The position numbers and the translations under genes were made by a program. Below the pieces are notes generated by a model. The model ran no database searches, had not been told where the DNA came from, and saw nothing but the letters and a program-made list of their open reading frames with translations. From Apostichopus japonicus (Eukaryota > Echinodermata > Holothuroidea > Aspidochirotida > Stichopodidae), in contig NC_092562.1 of the NCBI RefSeq assembly GCF_037975245.1, positions 15,518,521-15,582,520 of the forward strand: a stretch of DNA of 64,000 nucleotides. The letters run 5' to 3'. This document shows, in pieces, positions 39,201 to 51,454 of this stretch (positions within the stretch are counted from its first letter, which is position 1; every line of letters starts with the position of its first letter).

Positions 39201-40231
39201 TCTTCAATGCCTTTAAGCTGCTAAGACTTTCCAAAGGCTTTCCCATATGTTACGTACCAGGACTTGACTGTAGGGTTTCCTCATACAGAGCCAAAAGAAG
39301 CTTTGGAGAATCTGCAATTTCAAAGTGGCTAGATGCAAATTCAAAGTTTTGCCACACTTTCCCTATAATAGGGAAAACAGATCAATTTTTAGAACTAGCA
39401 TGATCCTTTCCACTCAACACTTCTTTCCCTCCCCTTCCATCCCCCAACAAAAAATATAAGAATATTTACTGTAGCTAAAATGGACCCTTATTTTGTGAAA
39501 CCGTTATTCTACGGTAGCTAGAAGCATGTGACTTTATGCACAGCCATATTCTTAAATGACGCTTTGGCATTGCAACTGTGTTGGATACACATAGCAATAT
39601 CAAAGATAACAATGAGATAAGAAAGTACACTGAATTTCAAACCTATTACATTTATAAATATTCCTCAGTAGCATTGAGTTGCATAATTACTTTATGGAGC
39701 AATTACAGAATACACCGCAACTCACACTGGGCTTTTTGTGAATGACAATACATTGCTTACTATTGGGTTTGGATCATAATGTGAGATTCAATTAACAGTT
39801 GCAGGTTACTCTGCATTTGAGCATGATACTTTGCCTAAAGTATTTAATTTCGCGATGTTTATTTTCTCTTTGTGAATTGAAAACCATAGCAGACACTGTA
39901 GGTTCTTAGACTGATAGAAATATACAATAATACATATCGCTAGCTATATTCAATGATAGCTTCGGGTTTTATACAACTACAGGCGTTTTGGCAAGGCCAG
40001 TAAGGGTAGTGCAACAGAAAATAAGGCTTAAATGTAGGCCTAACGTTAGGCATAAGCGTGTGTTACGAAGGCTACTGATATTGATAAACGGCGAATCACA
40101 CCAACTCACTGCAAATTCCAGTTGTCGCTTGATACTGTTGTAAAGACGAGGTATTTAACGGATGCACTAGATACAATTGTTTGTAAGCGCTCGCACTTGT
40201 GTTCAGTTGCCACAAATTCCGCAGAGTCCAT
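30260..40231 (-). CDS. PAXX: PAXX, XRCC4-like non-homologous end-joining factor (spliced, 7 coding exons)
   Basis: Minus-strand exons: 40231-40110, 38358-38298, 37340-37291, 35708-35518, 32993-32931, 31919-31832 and 30293-30260 (stop TGA 30262-30260). All junctions are GT-AG and in phase, giving 202 aa (human PAXX 204). The N-terminal head contains KYLVFTTVSSDNWNLH and DVWRLELDQTSL, corresponding to the beta-strand head of XRCC4-family proteins. Exon 4 has LSLTNQGHKVSLEVG and SALNYELFEA, then a helical DIRNVLFWLADTTRELQER. A basic region RRRPGG precedes SIINPTSKK and the terminal GVEFD, closely matching the human ESLINPGFKSKK and GVDFD Ku-binding tail. PAXX binds Ku at double-strand breaks and helps ligation. 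Identification rests on this pattern and needs an alignment. If the last donor is not used, an in-frame TAA at 31830-31828 ends the protein before the tail. Confidence 0.88.
30659..30873. repeat. Tandem duplication of about 118 bp with small hairpins, PAXX intron 6
   Basis: A segment starting TTTTGCCACA and ending GACTTTTCCTGTTGC occurs at about 30659 and 30777. Each copy has a short hairpin around TTGGGGACAA-CCCAA. A related but diverged fragment (GGAGCAACTCCAAACTGGG) precedes them. No coding content. Confidence 0.7.
33475..33756 (+). pseudogene. Unrecognised coding-like relic with in-frame stops
   Basis: Plus-strand frame with protein-like composition interrupted by TAG codons at 33475-33477, 33520-33522 and 33664-33666. 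Between stops it reads MAKVMGLSADTSVNGS and FHERIVSWEGMTFDECF, and after the last stop KQQRHSLIVTAEKLFPSFRF followed by TDEAIYLTKK, ending at a good donor (AAG|GTAAGG) at 33757. I do not recognise the family. It could be a decayed gene fragment or part of an old transposon; it lies antisense in PAXX intron 4. Confidence 0.4.
35969..36341 (+). mobile_element. hAT-type MITE (CAGGGTTGTCC family), copy 2
   Basis: Same ends and orientation as the copy at 22499, bracketed by the 8-bp duplication ATATATAG (35961-35968 and 36342-36349). It is about 34 bp shorter than the other two copies through small internal deletions. In PAXX intron 3. Confidence 0.93.
36997..37050 (+). repeat. tRNA 3'-half-like fragment
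   Basis: Contains a B box-like GGTTCGAATCCC within a short stem (atgctagc). No A box or anticodon arm was found, so this is at most a truncated tRNA or SINE fragment in PAXX intron 3. Confidence 0.25.
38432..38838 (-). mobile_element. hAT-type MITE (CAGGGTTGTCC family), copy 3, inserted at the edge of a TTAA MITE
   Basis: Same length (407 bp) as copy 1 but inverted. Bracketed by the 8-bp duplication ACTTAAAG at 38424-38431 and 38839-38846. The right-hand duplication overlaps the TTAA and first bases of the adjacent piggyBac-like element, so this copy jumped into the end of that older element. In PAXX intron 1. Confidence 0.93.
38845..39212 (-). mobile_element. TTAA-flanked MITE, copy 2 (inverted relative to copy 1)
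   Basis: TTAA at 38841-38844 and 39213-39216. The ends AGGGTGTGAAGACTCGC and, inverted, AGGCATTGAAGACTCGC match the 15515-15876 element along its whole length in reverse orientation, with moderate divergence. In PAXX intron 1. Confidence 0.8.
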
Positions 40232-40559
40232 CCTACTGTTGAGATGATTTTCCTTCGGTAAAAGCTTCAACGGAATGAGCTGACAGACAAATCAGGTGAC
40301 ATCAGGTGATATATCTTCGGTAATTTGTGTGGACTGTTTATTGTGTACCCAATAATGGGTACATGCCTTATACAGTTGGACGTGGTACATGTCCACTAAA
40401 CGAACATAATTGACCCATATTACGAATTATTGATATCAAAAAATGACTGATGACAATATAAAAGGTTAACTAACGGACAGAAATTAATATGGTGAGTTGT
40501 CTTGCTCTATGGCTCGATGACACCTGCATTAAGTAAATGGCCTAGAGTAGACCCAGTCA

Positions 40560-40971
40560 CAGTGGCGGAGCTAGGGGTGTTAGTCAGGGCCCTGGCGAGA
40601 ATGGTCTGTAGGGGCGCTTTCGACATTATCAGAGTAGAGACCTGATATCAGAGCTGTAATATACGGCTCTGGACACTATTTAAGCGGAGCGCCACCACAC
40701 AGGTTGGCGCGGAGCGTACAGATTTTTTTGAGTAAAGATACTTACTCACTAGATCGCCGGAAATGACCCTTCCGGGCCTTGCTGATTTGCAGATAATGTG
40801 ACAAATGTCAATAGGTAGATGAGAGCGTAATAAAAAAGTCAACAATCGCGAATAGGTGAAAAGTGGTAAAAGCTGAAAAGGGCGCCAGCAGTCCATTTGA
40901 AACCGTCACTGGGGGGGGGGGGGCATCCGCCACCCCTACCCCTGACTGTATGGACGCTAGCTCCGCCACTG
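40560..40971. mobile_element. hAT-type MITE with CAGTGGCGGAGCTAG ends
   Basis: Inverted repeats of 15 bp, CAGTGGCGGAGCTAG at 40560-40574 and CTAGCTCCGCCACTG at 40957-40971. The flanking 8-mers do not match, so the target duplication is lost or the boundary is off by a few bases. The interior includes a G tract at about 40911-40923 and no transposase. About 330 bp upstream of the PAXX start codon. Confidence 0.75.
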
Positions 40972-43900
40972 CCTAGACCTACATGCGTATGTTGATGACG
41001 ATGGGGGAGGCATTGGAAAGCCGGGACCGTTATGGGGAATGGGGACTCGATGGAACGTAAGATTGGACGTAATGCATGATTATTTTATTATAAAGCCCAG
41101 CGACACAGGAGCGTTTTATTAGAAAAGAACTATTCATTAAGAAATTTGTATAATTTAAATTATTTTATCAGTGATCTGGAAGCAGAGGCGGCTGAAAAGG
41201 TTTCAATCTGTTGTCGGGGTGTGAGGTGGGGTAGGGTGGAGGAGGGTGAAAACCTCGAAGAGCGCCGTGGGACATGTACCTTTTATAAGGGACGGTACAC
41301 CACAAAGTCACCAAACTATAGTACGCATATGAATTATGTGCTTTCCGCTGTACCACAAATTCCAGATAACATATCTCAACAAAAAAGAGACATTCTAATC
41401 ATATATTCATAATTATACTCTGATGAACATAAGCATGCCCTTTATTATTTCTCAAATGGGAAAGTGCTATTTCTTTTTCATCTAATAGGGGGTCCATCTA
41501 AGTTATAAAAAGATGCGCTTTTAACGGAGGTTCAATTTTTTCCTCCAAACCACTGCAGGGCAAATGCCCCCTGTGTCCCCGGCTCCAGTGCCCCTGTTTG
41601 AACCGCAGCTCCCTGCCGTGTGCCTGAACAGAAAGTCGCCGCCGGTAGGGCACGGTAGTGCAATTCTACTGTACCACAAGTTGTAATTGAGTCAGCTCGC
41701 TGAAAGACTTGCATACATCGAACCTTTTACTCTGTTTAAACAATGAGCCTGATCAAACACACAAACTAATAACTAAAACGAAACTAGCACCATTCATCGA
41801 TGTCAATATCGGTTTTTTGTTTTACATAGTTTGATAGTAGTTACGACAAGGAAATAAATTTTACATGACACGTACGTACGTAGTAGTTTTCCAGTTCCAA
41901 GTTAGTGTTCGACGACTGCATGTGTATACGCTAAACAGATAACCATATCCTAAGATAGTTTTCATGTTCAAGGTCAGATGTGACGTCACAAGGGTAGACC
42001 AATCGTGGGGTACAAGTTGGGACCGACTAGAATGCACCCTACGGAGACATTAACCATCAGTTTCGTGTGTCAACTTTGGATACGAGAGAGGCTCCACTAA
42101 TTCAAATCATATCGTAATCGGAGCTTCCGATGATATTGTTTGGAAGCGAAATATTTGATATTAATGATGGACGGGGTCAAGATGTACACTTCCCACAGAA
42201 AGCATTCCTCAGGGGTTCCATGTGTCCGTAACTATTACGTTCTATAGGAAGGAGCTGTAATAAACCGGTATCTGTGCTAGCTGTTGCCAAGTGACAGAAA
42301 GGGTTATATGTATTACGATTTCAGTAATATTTTGAATGAAGAAATAGAGAGCGTCGGTGGAATAGATTGGAAGGAAATGCAGTATTTGTTTTCGTCTTTC
42401 AAATATGTGAAAAGTATTTCAATCACTTGGATAAAACCACGCTCATCGTTAACAAGAAAGCCGGCAACGTGAAAGGTTTACTGATTTTTGAATTTTCGAC
42501 AAGGTAAGGAATAAGACATGTTTACTATATAGAGTTATGAATATTATTCTCGCTTGTAAATTTAAAAAAAAAATATATTTATAATAATAATAGGTTTCTT
42601 GCATGAATCTATATGAATGCAGGAAAGGAAAGGTGATAGCAGTAACAGACGATCAGTTGCGTAACCATGCAGGCAATATTAGCCGAGCTTAACAATTCTT
42701 GAGGTCCTGCGTACAAACATTGAAGTGGCTGTGGCGTGTGCGTGTTTGAGCATGTGTTTTGGGGTGAGGGCATGGTGGGGCCGATAGGTGTGGTGTAGCC
42801 TATATTCAGTGTATTGTAAAAACTGTCCAAGACATAAGAGTATTAGGCCTATGCTCACCATGCTTAGAAGATAAACGATGTGTGTGTTGGGGGGGGGGGG
42901 GGGGTTCTATGCCGAGTGGAAACTTACACCCATATACCTAGAGCTAATAATCGGCACTCTGTGTGTCGTACAACATTGGGCAACCGTTTCATCTGTATAG
43001 TATGTGCACCTGAGAGACTATCAGAAAAAGTGAATGCAGGTCACTTTAAGTCATGGGCCGCAATTATATCCGTGGAGGGGAAAGGGGTAGCCACGAGCAA
43101 TTGAACGATGTATATAGGGATGTCATGAAAAGCAAATGGACTCTAGAAAACAAGCTGAATTGGTAGTTGACAGTTTCGGCCACTCACACGCCCACCTCAT
43201 GCCCCCACAATCCCTCCTCCGGCTCCCAAGAAACCTGTGAAAGCGAACTTACTAAACTACAATTAAATGTGTAGCAAGCAAATTGCACTGCCCCCCCCCC
43301 CCCCCCCCCCGCAATGGCTAGATATAGCTGTTCCGTTATCCAAGCATTGATATAATTTCATGTAGGCCTTCGTTTAGCCTTTTGGGCCATGACTCTCCGG
43401 TAAAATTTTCGCTTTTCCTATCACAGAATCGATTTATAAAAAAGTGTTATAATAGATCATATACGTATTCTGAAATTGTATGGTATATACAGGCTACTGA
43501 CGATACTGACGAGAGTATTATGACTGCTGATGGTAGCTCTATTTCTTGCCATACAGCGACACTTCACATAAACATTGATACAAGGGGCGATAACTGTAAG
43601 GTCACAGGGGCCATATTTCCCGTTGATGGACACAAGGCCAATCCAACAACATCTATATACATCTGCTTGAAACCTTTGGACTGCTCAACTTGAAACTCGA
43701 ACTTATAATGCATGGATCTAGGCCAAGGTGAATTAGGTGTATTGTGCCTGTGTGATCCAACATATGTAGGGAGCTGCTATTGCAATTTCCTGGTCCATGC
43801 AATGTCAAAATTTTTTGGCTGCTATTTAATCCAGGTTTTCCTCATTCGGAGCCATTCGACGTTATAATGTTATATGGATGTAGTTTGCAACAGAGATATA

Positions 43901-46900
43901 TAGCAATAGGTGGTTCAGGTGTGGTCCATTAAACCAGTGGACTTCAAAGAGATGGGTTCCGAAATTATCACAATTTCAAATCAAGTATTTACGATAGCCA
44001 GACAGAATTTGTGTTTTTTTTTATTTTATTTTTTTATATTTTCAATTGCAGTTTAGTTGCTTTAGTAAGGATGAAGAGCCCCATTTCTCCTATTTGAACC
44101 GGGTCCCTGAAATCCTAGTTACGTCAATGGTACTCAATTTTCATGGCAGTTTGAAATTCAATGCCACAACCATCTCAAAGATCTGTTCATGGTTTAGTCG
44201 ATTTCTAAGTCGCTTTCATTGCGTTCCCGCCATAGTAATACTATCTTAGCTTTGTCCAGTTTTATAGTTACTTTAATAACTTTATGTCAATTTATCTCAA
44301 CAAGTGGAAGGACCAAACCGATGTGTGGTCACCCTATAGAACAGTGAAGTCAGCTTTATTATGTGTACTCCCACCGGCCTCGAAACCCTCGTCCCCTCCA
44401 AATTCACTTTGTATCGAATAGGTTAAGAAAAATGCGATATTCACCACAGTTAGATATGCTGTCAAAATTTTAGGGTCCTTATTTTGTGAGGCGACTAGCT
44501 GTGAGCTGATCAGTCCCTACCCCCCCCCCCCCTTTCGTCCAGGTGGCAGAATATGCAAATAGTCACCTGACGTCAAAGGTGACGGCTGAAGCTAGAACAT
44601 ACACATTTGCAATGGTGGATTCTGCATTTCTCGTAGGGAGGTGGGGTGGGGGAGGAGTAGCGGTAGCGAAGTTACTACAGAAATGGCGGTGCATAAGAAA
44701 ACATCCGTCAAAGGGGGATCGCACGTCCCGTGTGATTTGAACGAACTTATTTTAAGCTACTGTTTAGGGCCAACAAACCAGACGATGAGCCAGGGTCCCC
44801 AGTGGGCCAACTCTCATGGTTCATGGGCTACTTGTTTGCTCCCTCGAACAAAAGGAGCGTGCTTTAATAATCAGAGAATAAACAGAGAATATGCCGTATC
44901 TGTATTGCACGCTTCGCTTGCAAAACTGAATACTGTAGTAGTTTATTTGGAAACTTATAGTGAAATCAATGGCTAATGGGCTCAGTCTCCCCTGGCCCTA
45001 ACTAAACCACATATATATCGGTAGCGTTTATACATATTTATCACCTACTGAGCAATCGACGCAATAATAATAACGAAACTGGTCAACTACCGCGCTTTGT
45101 GGCCAGATGTGATTCTAAACTCTTTGGGTGGTACAGTATTAAAATAAGAATTTATTCCTTGAGGAAATCAATTTTTAATAAATCATGAAAATTTTGCAAT
45201 TTTGGTCTGGTCGCTGTAATGTTGACGGCTATCGTTTCTAAGTTTTAATATTAAATAACAGTTAGAAACGTCAATGAAAAGTGGTTGTACATTAAGTAAA
45301 AAACTGACCAAAATATAGTATAACCGCTTATATACGGTGGCCTAGAAGAGTCATTGAAAAAAGAAAAAAGAAAAAAAAAAGTATAATGCTAAGTCGAAAT
45401 TTCGAAATTTTGCCTCGGAAAATTCGACTTTTTAGCTCAAGATTTCGATCCTAATAAGATGTGTTAATTAGAAGAAAAATCAGAGTTACCTTCCCCACCT
45501 CCTCCCCACCATTCCCCACTTCCCAATACCTTAGCCTTCCTGATTCCTGCAGAATTCCCACAAATATACATTAGGATTTATATTCGTATCACACTAAATT
45601 CGGAAGGACAATGCATTATCTTCTCGTAAAAGTATCCTCGAAAACCTCAGGGTTTGCTAAATCGACCATTCATCATATATACTACCATTCGAGATTCTCA
45701 CCGAATCACCCTACGTACATTCAACACTGTACATTTGATAAAAGTATATGTGCATACGATATTGTGGTACTTTTCTCACCCTTTTGTCGGATGACGTCAT
45801 AATCTTCCCCTGAAACAAAAGGTATCAAAGAGGAACGTGTTGTCAGGTATATATTTTCATTACATGCAGAAAGAATATCATATTTCAAAGTTTCAGGTGA
45901 TTCGTAAATAACTACGAGGCGTAAAATGTAAATCCAAATTTTAAATTCAGAACTTCGAATTTACACTTAAAATGTCATATATCACTTAAGGCAAAACTTT
46001 ACTACGTAATCTAATTTGGATATGAATATTCATAAATCGTAAAGGCCTATGGCCTATGATACTTTTTGGCGCGAGTCAGTGGGATGACTCTATAGTATCC
46101 TGCAGGCATATTATATCATACCTTGTTTACTGTATAGTAATCTGTAGCAGACTACATGATGAGAGCATATTAAAAACTGGACTATATGTATTTGCACGGA
46201 GCTACCGTTTCCTGGATTGGTTTATATTTCAGCTTGTTTCCCCTCTCTAAATCGGATAACCTTTGTTTAGTCTTTGAGACAAAATGTGCTTCCAGTCACC
46301 TCCGGGTCCATTCAGTTTGCGTACTTTAATATATACTGTACCCGAAATGGACAAGGTAAGTTCCGTTCACACACCATTCTATACAGAACCGGATGTTAGA
46401 TGTATACTAATTCAGGAAGCATTTATGTGAGGTATGATCGCGAGATTTGAAGGTCATGTAGTATATTAATTATCATATATTTGCACGCTTTTTTACCGAA
46501 TCAGGGCATGGAGCTGACCGAATATTTCGACCATAGATATGGAGAAACACGAGGAAAAAAAATCTTCCCTAAGTTGGGGCCTCAAATGGTATAGCTCGTA
46601 TAAGAAATTCCATTGCCTATATAGGTATGCAATAATGATAAACTGGTAGTGTCAAAATCAATTTCGTTCTTTTGCAATCCTTGGGGCTTTTGCATAATAG
46701 TATGAAGTAAAATCGATTGTATTTATTTTTTCGGTTTCGTTTCCCGTTAGGAATCGAATTCTTAACATTAAACTCCGCCCACATGCACGCTTAGTTGTTA
46801 GTTATAGAGAGACTAGAAAATATGTTCATTGTGTTTTTATTTTCTTCTAATTTCGGGTTAGTCATATCTGGATTAAGATAGGTTAAACTGAACTCTTTAG

Positions 46901-46953
46901 ATTGTTGTAACTGGTAACGATGACATCCAATCCGTTGCAATCCATATAAAGTC
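40972..46953. other. Gene-poor DNA upstream of PAXX
   Basis: No frame here shows a domain or family pattern. A consensus-like donor (GACAAG|GTAAGG near 42505) and a TGACGTCA motif near 41980 could belong to a promoter and 5' exon, but nothing downstream joins to it. C tracts at 43291-43310 and about 44521-44532 and a G tract at 42889-42904 are present. Confidence 0.4.
43291..43310 (+). repeat. 20-nt poly(C) tract
   Basis: The longest of many C or G homopolymers in the window (others at 4732-4746, 22692-22705 and 42889-42904). These are often found inside the MITEs and are prone to length error in sequencing. Confidence 0.9.
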
Positions 46954-47508
46954 TAAGGTGACCATATTTTCCTGACTGGAATCGGGGACATTAATTGCGT
47001 GACTGATATGGGGGAGGGGTCTAAGGGGAGGGGGTGTCCCCCTCCCCTTTGGAAAATTTTCAAGTGCCTAAGTTGTTTAGATGTAAAATGGTGATACTTA
47101 GAAGCACTATATTTAAATCAATTTTATTTTCAAAAATGTAGCTTTTTTAGATGAAATCCACTTACTTTACGTGGTTCTTTGAGAGCTTGTGAGTTGCTCA
47201 TGCTTACACTATATAGTGTCGTTGTGTCGCCGTAATTGCCAATTATACAGTCGAAAGATTGCTAGGCTAGATCGATCTAGCATATTTTTAACAGTGTTCC
47301 ACTCTGCACTGGCCCGCCTGTTCCGTTCTGCGACTGCTCACTTCACTAAATTTTGTTTTTACAATTATTTTACTAATAATATGGGATATTTTCGAAATTC
47401 CTGAACATTTTGACGAATCGGGGACATTTTCGGGGACACTTGTTCATCGGGGACAGCACACTGTAATCGGGGACTGTCCCCGAAAATCGGGGACGTCTGG
47501 TCACCTTA
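46954..47508. mobile_element. Candidate DNA transposon relic with TAAGGTGACCA ends
   Basis: TAAGGTGACCA at 46954 and its reverse complement TGGTCACCTTA ending at 47508 form inverted ends. Next to them GGGGAC/TCCCCGA motifs repeat many times, especially at 47417-47494. No matching target duplication was seen. Confidence 0.5.
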
Positions 47509-47534
47509 ATGTAAACGCACGATAGACAATAATG

Positions 47535-47775
47535 TATGTATGTATATGTGATCTTCCCGCAAGCAGGAACTCGCGAAAGAAGCCATGGAGGCTTATAGAC
47601 TCGCAAGCTGACCGAAGCCAATCTCTCGGCACACATTCATTTTACGTCCATGTCAGGAAGTTGTTATTGAACAACACCCTTGCCAGACGACACACATTGC
47701 TGTCGGCGGGAAATCGAACCGGGGATCTCATGACTGGGAGACGCCGGCGTTAACCACTAGGCTATACACTCCGCC
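47535..47775 (-). mobile_element. tRNA-derived SINE, minus strand
   Basis: Read on the minus strand, the head starts GGCGGAGTGTATAGCCTAG at 47775, with an A box (TAGCCTAGTGGTTA) and a B box (GGTTCGATTTCC) at 47720-47709. A body of about 170 bp follows, ending in a CATA-rich tail near 47535. The layout of head, body and simple tail is that of a nearly full-length SINE. Target duplications are unclear (AATAATG is present at both sides but not at exact edges). Confidence 0.7.
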
Positions 47776-50700
47776 GAAATAATGATTGACTTCCATGTGA
47801 AATTTATAGGCCTACACAAAATTAATGGTAGGCTAATTAGAAAGACAACTTGATCATCAAAATAGTTCGAATGACAGAAATGCGTCAAATGCAATACTAT
47901 CGAAGTTTGTGGGATATCAAATCTACCCGAAATCCAGGTCAGCAATGTACACTATATATACAGTAGAACCGTAAGCCAATGACTTTAGTATGCAAGTTCA
48001 CCAATACTTTTGTGTACAGCAGGAAGTATCGATGTCATGAATCCTATTATAGCGCCCTTGAGCGCTCATAACAAATCGCTGCCATTGACCTTAATGTGTA
48101 TTCATATGTATCGCCGATCCATATCATTATACAGGGTATTCTTGTTGGTTATACGATGTTGTGACGGTATCTCCCGCTATAAAAGAGTGTCGATAATTTG
48201 ATGTCGATTGATAGATGTCACTGTTAAGTTGAATTATTTCTTCCAGGAATTAATAATATTCAATAGATGATATTCAATCTATTTAAGGAAGTAATCAATC
48301 ATCGGCTTTTTTTGGAATATCATATTATGAGAGGACTCAACAAGTTATAAAATCGGACAGCCGCGGTTGACGTCTTAAGGTTAGTCTATAGAGTTACAAC
48401 TGACACTCAGATTTTATCTTACACAAGGAAAACGTTTGATGTCGTACTTTGGGTGACATTGGCGTGTTGGCCGAAATGGAATTATTTGGGGAGGGGGGGT
48501 GGGTGTCATGTGATAAGGAAAAGAGAAATGCCTTCATTATATTGTAGGCATATCGCGCAAAGTTTCTCGCTGTTACCTGAAAACAATAACATCATATTGG
48601 GTTTCTTCATTTGTATATAACCAATGTCAATAGTAAACACTCAACCAAAACTATATACTGTAGATTGTTGATCACTGATCCAAACATTCTTCTATATGGT
48701 GCTTTTCTTTTCTTGTAGCCTACCACTATACTTGTTTCTTTGAACTGTATGCCTACGTTTTTTCCCCTTCTTCTTCATTTTCTTCATTTCGTTTTCTGAG
48801 AATTTGCGCAAAAACGTAATGTAGCTACACATAAAGCAAATATATATAGCAGTATGTTGATTTCAATTGAATCCATCGCAAGCATTTGTTGGGTTTAGTA
48901 TACATAGCATATATGATGTTGAAAACAAAAATATTTTAAACGAAAAGAAGTAATAATATAGAAGAAGTCGCAGTTAGGGCGAAATAACAATATGCTGGTT
49001 GTTGGATTATATATAGCACTATAGGCTACTGGCCTTGTTGCCGTTAGTTTCATGGATTATAGTAGACTGCTTGCAACATATAAATTTATAAAACTATAAA
49101 TTTAAGAGAAAAGTGATAGTTGAGATGCTGGTAGTCATGTCTTTCCATTCATCGACCACTGGTGTGTACGAATAAGCGCGTATAGACTAGACTGTTAAAG
49201 CAGTGAATATACTTCCAGTGTATACGTTGGTATAGTTTGCATGTAATAATATGTAAGCCTATATTATGGGCCTATATGACATATACAAACGCGTGTGAAA
49301 GATCAACATACCCCTTGTTGAGATCTTTTCATGGGTACACTTTGTTGATGTGTGGAACTTTCGTCAGGTGAGAATTTCATCACGTTATCTATAGAACAAA
49401 GGACGATCATATTTTGTAGTCAGAGAAAACAGCAGACTACAGTAGGCTATCTAACAGTTTACCGGGCTTGTATTGGTTACAACGATCGGTGTGTAGTTGT
49501 CAGGGAAGAACATGGTGTGTATAATGTAAACTTCAACCATGGATCGAGCTACTATATACTGCATGCTGCAACTACACCGTATGCTAAATGAAATAGGAAG
49601 TTATAACATTCGAATACAATATAATACATTACTCAAGTGAAGAACGGCGGGTGCCACTGGGAGCGTCAGTCACGTCGCCACAAGACTAGTGAGTGATTTG
49701 GGGGAGCCTGTATGGGGTTCTCAGAGCGCAAATATATGTTGTTTCACATTTGAATACATTTCGCTATTTACAAACAGCGTGATAACAACGTCCATTCCAC
49801 CTGATCCCGTTCAAATTCAAATTAATATATAAGTGTACGGTTCAGAAGGGTTATCTGTCCTAAAAGAATCTCAGAAAACATGAAAAGTTAGCGAGGTTTT
49901 TTTGTTTTTGGTAGGCCTATATTTACTTTTTCTCAATATTTTTATGTTTGTCATTCTTTATGTAGTCAAAAAAATTGCTCATTTCCAAAACATTCTGATT
50001 ATTGTTATAGTACTTTACGGGTATTACCTCACCCTCTCTCTCTCTCGCCTATCGAAGTACGGTAGCTCATACCACAACAATCTTAGCTTGCATTCAGTGT
50101 ATACGTCTAAGTATTACACTATACTATATTTATCATAGTTTAACGCGTGCGTATATATAAACATAAGTAAGAGATTTAATCACTACGCATAGATTTTTGG
50201 TCATGTTTAGGGGCTCCACCATCATTTTTGTACTTGGGGAGGGAGTCAAAAGAGAGAAGTCCATGGGAGAGGTATTCGATTGGGTATCCCCCCCCCCCCT
50301 CTCCTTTGAGAAAGTCTGGTTTCATTAAAAGTGCTTAGATGCACAATGGTGCAATATTTCATATTAAGAAAGAGGCAGTGAGTCACCAATGGTCTCATAA
50401 TTCCACAAGTCGCAAAACATAAGGCAATGACTATACGATACACCATGAATGATGTTTGCTCCCCTCTTGCAATACAAACATGAAGCCATGATACATATTG
50501 TAGACTATACATCACGCAAATGATTTAAAGTCAGCTACGAAATTGACAGGACAAACTAACACTTTTGTTTTGAGTTCGGGTCGGAAAAGACCCAGGTTAT
50601 CAATTTTTTGTTTGTTTTTTGCATTGGACCTATAGTGGTACCAATGGTTTCAGGCTATGTTATATTTTTTGACTACCTTATAGCACCATCTGAAAGGGTG

Positions 50701-51377
50701 TGGAAGGGCATGCATGGCGGGGAGGTACATGGAAGGGGATGGGCTGGAGGGGGTGGACTGAAGGGGTGGGCTGGAGGGTGCACGGTGGAGGCATGTAGTG
50801 GAAGGAATGCGCATATGCATGATTCTCACGACGTTCTTCGAGTTTCTCAGTGTGCAATTGCAACGTTGGAATAGTACAGTGTCAACTGCCAAGTATATAA
50901 CATAACACCATGTAGGCCTATACATTTTCTTATACCAATGAAACCTTTCAAGACCTCGTGTGTAGTCAGTTACTATAGTTTTGTGTAAATATTTTCATCA
51001 CTTCTAAAATGAAAAAGAAAATAACATTCAGCAAGGCAAGACGACACGTACGGCAAGGTATAGAGATCATCAAGATATAACCCTTGTAAAGAAGGAACAA
51101 AGGGCACAGTGTGATGTCAAAAGACCATGATATATGACTCTATATTTTATCATATACTTATTACTTCCCACTTTATTCTACTTGTCTTCAATAACGTATT
51201 TCTCTCTGTTTGAGCTATAGGTTGCTATGCTAGAATAGTTTAATGCTTGGCATATATTATTTCGATTCAAATTAAGTCCACATTCCTTTTGTGTCAAAGG
51301 TCAACTTTATAGTCGCGGTTATATGTCAACAATGTTAAAGACTTTTTTCCTGGTGTATACATATATATACCTTGGAT

Positions 51378-51380
<3 letters not shown>
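47776..51380. other. Gene-poor DNA, no supported feature
   Basis: AT-rich sequence; open frames under 92 codons without domains. G-rich patches lie near 48490-48503 and 50700-50790. Nothing further recognised. Confidence 0.4.

Positions 51381-51446
<66 letters not shown>
51381..51446. repeat. (TA)n microsatellite, 33 units
   Basis: Uninterrupted TA dinucleotides followed by a short CACACACATACATA transition. Tyr-Ile repeat frames here are artefacts. Confidence 0.97.

Positions 51447-51454
<8 letters not shown>

Noticed and set aside
42284-42472. Possible exon encoding a 62-residue frame
   Set aside because: A nearby donor-like site exists, but there is no family pattern and no acceptable partner exon.
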